From Priapulus caudatus (taxonomy: Eukaryota; Priapulida; Priapulimorpha; Priapulimorphida; Priapulidae): DNA of 24,445 nt. Within the stretch, counting starts at the first letter, position 1, and each line of letters starts with the position of its first letter. Positions 11,701 through 21,000 of the stretch are shown piece after piece. The translations under genes were made by a program, and so were the position numbers. The DNA lies in the NCBI RefSeq assembly GCF_000485595.1, contig NW_014577445.1, forward strand, positions 25,562 through 50,006, in the 5' to 3' direction. Under the pieces are notes generated by a model, which worked only from the letters and a program-made list of their open reading frames with translations, was not told the DNA's origin and did not search any database.

Positions 11701-14700
11701 TGAATTTGGTAAATGTTTGATTTTGTGCTTGAAAAGTCTCTGAATTTCATGAATTATCCTTGAATTGTTTGAATTTTGTTCCTCGCTAATGGCAAACCTC
11801 AATAAAATTGGTTTTAATGAGCTTAAAAAGTATTAGACACGATTAGACAAGTTAAATCAGGCGTGACTTTAACGGTGGCGTGGGCCATGGCACCTGAAAC
11901 GCGTCCGGGCCAACCTGAAACTGGTCGGGTTGGTTGGTGGCTCAGCCTTGGCCCCAATAAAAATAGGCCGTGGTTACGCGACGGGTTCGTTCGCAGGAGC
12001 GCTAGGCTATCGCTCCGGACATCCATGATCATCTCACAGCGAGAGATCTTGCGACACTTACACGATGATTGCGCATTGGGACGACTCTGCTGAAATTGCC
12101 TGAGTACTAGATCGATGTACGATGTAGCGTAGATGAAAAAAAAAAACCCTGTGTGCGTATGCGTGTTTTGCGGTGCACGTTGCGTTGGTGCTGTGTGCCC
12201 GCGCCCGCCGCGCGCGTTTGTGTGCTAGGTGTGTGTTCTGGAAGCAGATTTGGAGATGTGAATCGCAACTCAGAAACAATGCTTTACTTGGCTAAATCAT
12301 AACAGTCGTGCCCTGCCATCATTCGCTACCATCGCTGTGTGTGTTCGTTGCGCAATTCTTTCTCCTACGAGTTGAGGCGAGTGAGTAATACCAGAGTTAT
12401 GGAATAGAGAGGTGGTTTGTAGGGTGACTACACTGTAGCGACTAGTGAGGGTGTTAGGGGGGAGGGGTGGTAGGTGATACACTGTAGAGACGAGGGGTGT
12501 AGGGGCGGAGGGGTGTAGGGATTGATACCTGTAGGACAGGGATGGTATTATGGGCAGGGGTGTAGGCATGATACACTGTTAGAGACAGGGTAGGGGTTGT
12601 AGGGGGGAGGGGCTGTAGGCGATGTATACCTGTAGAGACAGGGGAGTTCGTGTATGGGAGGGATCCTCGATCGGGTGTCTCACAGGGATGATTCACGTAT
12701 AGGCAGGAATGGATATTGTAGGGGGGAGGCTCAGGGGTGTAGGGATGTACATGTAGCAGAAGGAGAGGCGTGTAGGGAGGGGGGTGTAGGGATGATACAC
12801 TGTTAGAGACAGGGAGGGGTGTACGGAGGATTACATGTAGAGACAGGAAGGTTGTGGGGCGGAGGGGTGTAGGATGACACTGTAGGAGACAGAGAGGGTG
12901 TAGGGGGAGTGGTTGTAGGGATGATACACTGTAGAGACAGGAGGGTGTAGGGGGAGGTGTAGGAATGTCCTGTAGAAACAGTTAGGGTGTAAGGGGGAGG
13001 GGTTCTGTAGCGGATGAGTTACATGCTAGAGACAGGCGCAGGGGTGTAGGATGTATTAACTGTAGAGACAGGAGGGGTAGGGGGAGGGTGTAGGATTGTA
13101 CACGTTGTAGCGACAGGAGGGGTGTTATGGTGGAGGGGTGTAGCGGAGTGATCACTGTAGAGATAGAGGATGTAGGGGGAGGGGTGTAGGGATGCTCATG
13201 TAGAGCAGGGAGGGTGTAGGGTGGAGGGCGGTGTAGGGATGATACACTGTAGGGACGATGAGTGGTGTAGGGTGATCTGTAGAGAGAGGAGCGGCTGTAG
13301 GGGGAAGGGTATGTGTGATAACTGCTAGAGACAGAGAGGCGTGTAGGGAGGTAGGGGTGTAGGGTGATCACTGTAGAGACAGAGTAGGGATGTACGCACG
13401 TCGGGGGGAGGGTGTAGGCGATGATACACTGTAAGACAGGAGCGTGTATGGGGAGGGGTGTAGGATGGCATACAACTGTAGAGACGAGGGGTGGTGAGCG
13501 GCGGGAGGGGGGGGGCGGTGTAGGGAGTGCAAAGAGACCAGAGGCTGAGCGACTCTGATGGGTCTGACCCCATGTCAGAAAATTTGATTCTTGATTCATC
13601 AGAGTTCAGATGACAGTTCCACTTGGACATTGATATTGAAGACAGTTTCATTTGACTCTTAATTGATCATGAGTTCTGCTACTTTTAAGATTACTGGCAG
13701 CAGGGATTTGAAGCTTTTATATTTGGAACTTATTGAACTCAGTGGCGTTTTGTTCTTTTTTGTTTGTTTGTCGTATCTAGTTATGTTATGAGATTATTTG
13801 CCAAAACACTATTACCCTAGTTAGGATATCAAATAATTATTTAATAAATGTAGCAACCGCGGCACACTGAAATCCATTTGGCCACCTGATTTCATACTCA
13901 GTGCCCGGTCGGCACCTGATAAAAAGCTTAGGCAGCGCTGGTTAATGATGGATTCCAATTACAGTCAGTAAATCAGAAAATCAAGGCTATGGTTGTAGAA
14001 GGGTTTATTATATGTGATCCAGGTAAGTTTTAGGAGATGACAGTGATTAAGAATGGGATCTATATATTAAATTATCTGGTATGTTTTTGTTCTGTATAAT
14101 ATTTCGATAAATGCAATAAAAATGTCCCTGAATTTCCGATTAAAATGTCCTTGAAAAGTTCCTTGAAACGATTTTCGTCTTTGGCTGTATGAACCATTGA
14201 CAGCAGTCCGTTTGCAGCTAACTCATCCTTCATTTTCAGATGTTTTTTCATCTTAGGTACGAACTCCCTTATTTTATAATAGCTTCCAGCATACCGCAAC
14301 GCGAGTTCTGATAATCGCACAACCTCTCCCCGTCACTTCGTTAGCGACGGCGTTAACTATCTCGATTCTTCCAGCATTATGCGAAGCAGACGCCACTCCC
14401 CTGTGTTAATGATCTCATACTGTGAGCTACGGTGCTCTCACAAATCACCCGTTCTCTCTCTCTCTCTCCTCTCACCATCCCCGGTCTCTCTCTCTCTTCT
14501 CGTACATACGTCTCTCTCTCTTCTCTCTCACAATCATCATGCGCACTCTCTTCTTCTCTCCACAGATTATCTGCCTCGTCTCTCTCTCTTTCTCTGCACA
14601 TCAGCCGTGCTCTCTCTCTCTCTCTTCACCTCAGCGTCGTCTCTGCTCTTTCTCTCTCTCAATCACCGTCTCTCTCTCTCTCTCTCTCTCTCGTCTCTCT

Positions 14701-14768
14701 CTCTCGTCTCTCTTCCTCGCTCTCTCTCTCTCTCTCTTCTCTCTCTACTCTCTCTCTCTTCCCCCCCC

Positions 14769-14828
<60 letters not shown>

Positions 14829-14883
14829 CCTCCTCTCTTCTCTCTCTCTAGTCTCTCTCTTCTCTCTCGTCTCTCGACGTCAC

Positions 14884-14931
<48 letters not shown>

Positions 14932-14934
14932 TCT

Positions 14935-14968
<34 letters not shown>

Positions 14969-15004
14969 GGACACGTCTCTCTATCTCCCTCCCTCTTCAC
15001 TCTC

Positions 15005-15053
<49 letters not shown>

Positions 15054-18000
15054 CTCCTCTCACTCTCTCTTCTCTCTCTCTCCTGTCTCTCTCTCCTCTC
15101 TCTGTCTCTCCTCTCGTTTGCTCACTCTCTCTCTCTCTCTCTTCTCGTTCATCTCTCTCTCTCTCGCCTTCAACGTCACCACGCGCTCTCTCGCTTCGTC
15201 TCACGGTCACCACGCCGTTTCTCGCTTTTCCTCGGCAGGCGTTGACCGAGGTGCTCTCCAGCGAGCCGGCTGCCTCTACTGTCACTTCGCGGGCGGCATC
15301 GGCGGAGCCCAAGTACGGCGCTGGCGTTGAGCTGAGTTGGAGGCGCGCTGAGTCGCACGCTCATCGTAAGGCGTTGGACGGCTTAACAACGAGCTGACGC
15401 TGCCGATGAACCTCAGGTGCTGTTTGTAGGACGCCATGCGAGTGTGTCGCATCAAGCGCATTCCTCGAGTCGGCGCGCCGGCACGCTCTCCTCGTCGGGT
15501 CGGAGGCAGCGGCAGCGGGGTCTTAGGCCGCCTAGCAGCTACATCAGGGACTAGAGGTAGGTGACACGCGCGGGGGGGGGGGATGCAGGTCTAGCGCGCT
15601 AGCAGCCTAATCAGCGGCTAGAGTAGGTTGGAACGCGAGGAGGTGGGGGGAGAGCTTAGCGCGCTGCATCCCTACATCGCGGCTAGAGTGTTAGGGTGAC
15701 ACGCGCGTGGGGGTGGGGGCAGAGTCGTAGCGCGCTGCAGCTACATCAGGGACAGGGCTACGAGGTGACACGCACGGCGGCGGGGGGGGGGCAAGTCTAG
15801 CGCGTACCTTTAGCAGCCTACATCAGCGGAATAGAGGTAGGCTGACACGACACGCGGGGGCGTGGGGGCAGAGTCTAGGCGCTAGCAGCCTACCATCCAG
15901 CGGACTGGAGGTAGGTGACATCGCACGCGGGGGCGTGCGGGGGCGAGTCTTAGCGCGCTAGCAGCCTACATAGCGGACTCGAGGTAGGTGGCGTTATAAG
16001 AATGGGTTGATGTTTTAAAATTTTGCATTCGCAACGATTTCGGGAATTATCTGTCTTCATCAGGCCTATAAAATGCAACCATGCATTAATATATTCATAT
16101 ATATATTATATCTTATATATATATATATTATATATATAATGCGTGCGCGGGGTGTGTATTACGGTGGGTATTATTTTATTTATGTTAGTATGATATCAAT
16201 AATGAATTTAAAAACTGTTTTTTGTTTTTCTCAGTCATTAATATATATATATATATATAATAGTTTATAATTATATATACTTATATAAAATACAGGGTTT
16301 CTCAAGGCCATTATAGCCTGGCGGCCCGCCAGGTTATCGTCGACCCCCGCGCTTTAAATTGCACCGCATTCTATATATATAGGCCCCGGACCCCTAGCGC
16401 AACCGCTTTCGGCGATTTGCAACTAGGACCGTAAAGGCAGCACCCGCCATGCTATAATGAAAAAGCTTGGAGAACCCTGATATATATTATAACTATATAA
16501 TTAACAGTATCGGTGAGTGACCCCTGCACGCGTGCGTGCGCGTGCGTGCGTGTGTTGTAGGTGTTCCAGATCACGCTGCGTAAAGGTTACAGCATCGTCG
16601 ACCTGAAGGCCGACATCGCCGCGCTCTACATCAAGGCCGGCCTCAAGAACATCGGCATCATGTTCCTGATGACCGACGCTCAGGTCGCCAGCGAGAAGTA
16701 CCTCGTTCTCATCAACGACCTGCTCGCGTCGGGAGAGATCGCCGACCTCCTCCCCGACGACGACCTCGAGAACGTCATCAGCGGCATCCGTAACGAGGTC
16801 AAGGCCGCCGGCATCATGGACACGCGCGACAACTGCTGGCGATTCTTCATCGACCGCGTGCGGCGCATGCTCAAGGTCGTGCTCTGCTTCTCTCCGGTCG
16901 GCGTGACGCTGCGCGTGCGCGCGCGCAAGTTCCCCGCCATCGTCAACTCCACTGCCATCAACTGGTTCCACGAGTGGCCACAGGAGGCGCTGATGTCGGT
17001 CAGCATGCGCTTCGTCGGCGAGATCGAGATGCTCTCGGGAGACGTTCGCGAGTCGATCTCGTCCTTCATGGCGTACGTTCACACGTCGGTGAACAACCTC
17101 AGCAAGGTGTACCTCGCGAATGACCGCCGCTACAACTACACGACTCCGAAGAGTTTCCTCGAGCAGATCAAGCTGTATGAGAACCTGCTGGCTAAGAAGC
17201 ATCGTGAGCTGCAGGGGAAGATCGACCGGCTGGAGAGCGGACTGGAGAAGCTGAGAAACACAGCGTCGCAGGTCGACGACCTCAAGGCCAAGCTCGCTGC
17301 GCAGGAGGTCGAACTGAAGCAGAAGAACGAGGACGCAGACAAACTCATACAGGTGAGGGAGGGACGCACGCGGGGGGAGGGGCGGGGTAGGGATGCACGG
17401 GGGGCTTGGGGAGGAGGTGAGGGGCGGAGCAGGGGGCGAACACGTGCACGGCTTCCTGTATTCTTATTTTACTTGTATCAACTCTAAAAAGTAAATCATA
17501 TTATAGTTCTATTATCAGCAATTATCAGTGATTCCTGTTCACTGTCACAACATTCTTGTACCGTCATCATGTAACAACAGCATTCCTATGTACAGTCATC
17601 ATAACATAGCTAATCACACCGCTCCTAATAACTCCACTTCTCCCGCCACCACCAGGTCGTTGCCATAGAGACGGAGAAGGTGAGCAAGGAGAAGGCGATA
17701 GCTGACGTGGAGGAGAAGAAGGTTGCCGTGATAGCAAAGGAGGTCGGTCAGAAGGCGAGCGACTGTGAGCGAGACCTCGCTAAGGCCGAGCCCGCTCTCG
17801 CCGCCGCGCAGGAAGCCTTAAACACACTCAACAAGAACAACCTCACAGAGCTGAAGTCGTTCGGTTCTCCCCCGGCGGTCGTCGTCAGCGTCGGCGCCGC
17901 CGTCATGTGCCTGCTCGCGCCCGGAGGAAAGGTGTCCAAGGATCGCAGCTGGAAGGCAGCCAAGGTCATGATGGCCAAGGTCGACCAGTTCCTCGACTCT

Positions 18001-21000
18001 CTCATCACCTACGACAAGGAGAACATCCACGAGAGCTGCCTCAAGGCGGTCGCTCCCTACCTCGCCGACCCCGACTTCACGTACGAGTTTGTGTCGGGTA
18101 AGTCGATGGCTGCGGCAGGTCTGTGCTCGTGGGTCGTCAACATCGTGCGCTTCTACACGGTCTACTGCGACGTCGAACCCAAGCGCCTCGCGCTCAACAC
18201 GGCCAACGCCGAGCTCGCCGCCGCGCAGGAGAAGCTATCCAGCATCAAGAAGAAGCTGCAGGAGCTGGAGGAGACGCTGCAGAACCTGACGAGTCAGTTT
18301 GAGCGTGCGACCGCGGAGAAGCTTCGCTGCCAGCAGGAAGCCGACTCGACGAACCGCACCATCTCGCTCGCCAACCGTCTCGTCGGCGGTCTCGCGTCCG
18401 AGAACGTGCGCTGGGCGGAGTCGGTCGCCGAGTACCGCGAGCAGGAGAAGACGCTGCCGGGAGACGTGCTGCTCGTCACCGCGTTCGTCTCCTACGTCGG
18501 CTGCTTCACGCGACGCTACCGCCTGCAGATGATGAACGACATGTGGCTGCCGTTCCTGCGCGCGCAGAAGAACCCGATCCCGATCACGAGCGACCTCGAC
18601 CCGCTGTCGATGCTCACCGACGACGCGGACGTCGCCGGCTGGAACAACGAGGGCTTGCCCAGCGACCGCATGTCCACCGAGAACGCCACCATCCTCACAA
18701 ACTCCGAGCGATGGCCGCTGATGATCGACCCGCAGCTGCAGGGCGTCAAGTGGATCAAGACGAAGTACGGCGAGGCGCTGCGCACGATCCGGCTCGGTTC
18801 GCGCGGATACCTGGACGTGATCGAGGCGGCGCTGTCCTCCGGCGACGTCGTGCTCATAGAGAACATCGGGGAGAGCGTCGACGCCGTGCTCGACCCGCTG
18901 CTGGGACGCAACACGATCAAGAAGGGTCGCGCGATCCGCATGGGCGACAAGGAGGTCGAGTACAACGCCAACTTCCGACTCATCCTGCACACGAAGCTCG
19001 CCAACCCGCACTACAAGCCCGAGATGCAGGCGCAGACGACCCTCATCAACTTCACGGTGACGCGAGACGGACTCGAGGACCAGCTGCTGGCAGAGGTCGT
19101 CTCCAAGGAGAGACCCGACCTCGAGCGTCTCAAGTCGGACCTCACCAAGCAGCAGAACGACTTCAAGATCGTGCTGAAGACTCTCGAGGATTCGCTGCTC
19201 TCCCGGCTCTCCGCCGCCGAGGGAAACTTCCTCGGCGACACGGCGCTAGTCGAGAACCTCGAGACGACGAAGAAGACCGCCGCGGAGATCGAGAGGAAGG
19301 TAGCCGAGGCGAAGACGACAGAGGTGGAGATCAACACGGCGCGAGAGCTCTACCGGCCGGCCGCCGCCAAGGCCTCCCTCCTCTACTTCATCCTCAACGA
19401 CCTGAACAAGATCAACCCGATCTATCAGTTCTCGCTGAAGGCGTTCAGCGTCGTCTTCCAGAAGGCGATCGAGCGAGCGGAGCCGAGCGACGACGTCCGC
19501 CAACGCGTCGTCAACCTCATCGACTGCATCACCTACTCCGTGTTCGTCTACACGACGCGCGGACTGTTCGAGTGCGACAAGCTCATCTTCACCGCGCAGA
19601 TGGCCTTCCTTGTGCTCATCATGAACCGCGAGATCGCTCCCGCCGAACTCGACTTCCTCCTGCGCTTCCCCGTCGTCGTGAACGTCACCTCTCCTGTCGA
19701 CTTCCTCCCCAACCACGGCTGGGGCGGCGTCAAGGCCCTGTCCGCGCTCGAGGATTTCCGAAACCTCGACCGCGACATCGAGGGCTCGGCGAAACGCTGG
19801 AAGAAGTTTGCGGAGAGCGAGTGTCCGGAGAAGGAGAAGTTCCCGCAGGAGTGGAAGAACAAGACGTCGCTACAGAAGCTGTGCATCATGCGCGCCCTGC
19901 GGCCCGACCGCATGACCTATGCTGTGCGAAACTTCATCGAGGAGAAGATGGGAGCGAAGTACGTCGAGGGGAGGCAGGTCGAGTTCGCTAAGTCATACGA
20001 GGAGTCGGGTCCCGCGACCCCCGTCTTCTTCATCCTCTCTCCCGGCGTCGACCCTCTCAAGGACGTCGAGGCCCTCGGCAAGAAGCTGGGATTCACCTTC
20101 GACAACAAGAACTTCCACAACGTCTCGCTGGGTCAAGGTCAGGAGGTTGTCGCGGAGCAGGCGATGGAGGTCGCGGCGAAGGACGGACACTGGGTCATCC
20201 TGCAGAACGTTCACCTTGTCGCCAAGTGGCTGCCGATGCTAGAGAAGCTGCTGGAGAGGTACAGCGTGGGAAGCCACGAGTCGTTCCGCGTCTACATGAG
20301 CGCCGAGCCGGCCGGCACGCCCGACGCGCACATCATCCCGTCCGGCATCCTCGAGACGTCGATCAAGATCACGAACGAGCCGCCGACGGGCATGCACGCA
20401 AACCTGCACAAGGCTCTCGACAACTTCACGCAGGACACGCTGGAGATGTGCGCGCGCGAGGCCGAGTTCAAGAGCATCCTCTTCTCGCTCTGCTACTTCC
20501 ACGCGGTCGTCGCCGAGCGGCGTAAGTTCGGCCCGCAGGGCTGGAACCGCGTTTACCCGTTCAACACGGGAGACCTGACGATCAGCGTCAACGTGCTCTA
20601 CAACTACCTCGAGGCGAACCCCAAGGTGCCGTGGGAGGACCTGCGATATCTCTTCGGAGAGATCATGTACGGCGGACACATCACGGACGACTGGGACCGC
20701 CGGCTGTGTAAGACCTACCTAGAGGAGTACACGCACCCTGACCAGCTGGAGGGAGAGCTGTACCTCGCTCCCGGGTTCGCAGTGCCTCCAAACAGCGACT
20801 ACAAGGGTTACCACCTGTACATAGATGAGTACCTGCCGGCGGAGAGCCCTTACCTGTACGGCCTGCACCCGAACGCTGAGATCGGCTTCCTCACGACGAC
20901 GTGCGAGAACCTCTTCAAGACGCTGTTCGAGATGCAGCCGCGCGACTCGGGCGCGGGCGGCGGCGCCGGGGTCACGCGCGAGGAGAAGGTCAAGGCGACG

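Larger units (their letters stand above)
11405..15238 (+). other. Intron 6, 3.8 kb, repeat-rich
   Basis: This phase 0 intron runs from GAG|GTACTT to CCTCGGCAG. It holds unique DNA (11405-12420), a G-rich minisatellite (about 12420-13530), unique AT-rich DNA with a possible transposon remnant (13535-14400) and a 0.7-kb CT tract (14452-15170). TCCTTGAA-type words recur at about 11655-11780 and 14125-14170 and may be parts of one dispersed repeat. No gene was recognised in it. Confidence 0.75.
15557..16560 (+). other. Intron 7, repeat- and transposon-rich
   Basis: This is a phase 0 intron from GAG|GTAGGT to GTGTTGTAG|GTGTTC. It contains the donor-junction array, a hammerhead-like motif (16038-16063 on the minus strand), TA tracts (about 16095-16140 and 16240-16290) and a hAT-like MITE (16293-16479). 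The final 40 bases are a TGCG/TG repeat in place of a normal polypyrimidine tract. No gene was recognised. Confidence 0.75.

Noticed and set aside
12420-13530. Regular repeats considered as a CRISPR array
   Set aside because: The context is a eukaryotic intron, and units have no unique spacers or constant spacing; it is a minisatellite.
13552-13605. 9-bp inverted repeat ACTCTGATG / CATCAGAGT
   Set aside because: It is too short and too widely spaced to separate from chance in this length of sequence.
12982-13651. Antisense Pro/Ser/Thr-rich open frames
   Set aside because: They are repeat translations of the G-rich minisatellite, with no sign of a real protein.
14379-15330. Long Ser-Leu open frames and antisense Arg-Glu frames
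   Set aside because: They are translations of the CT microsatellite, with only their last part crossing real exon 7 sequence.
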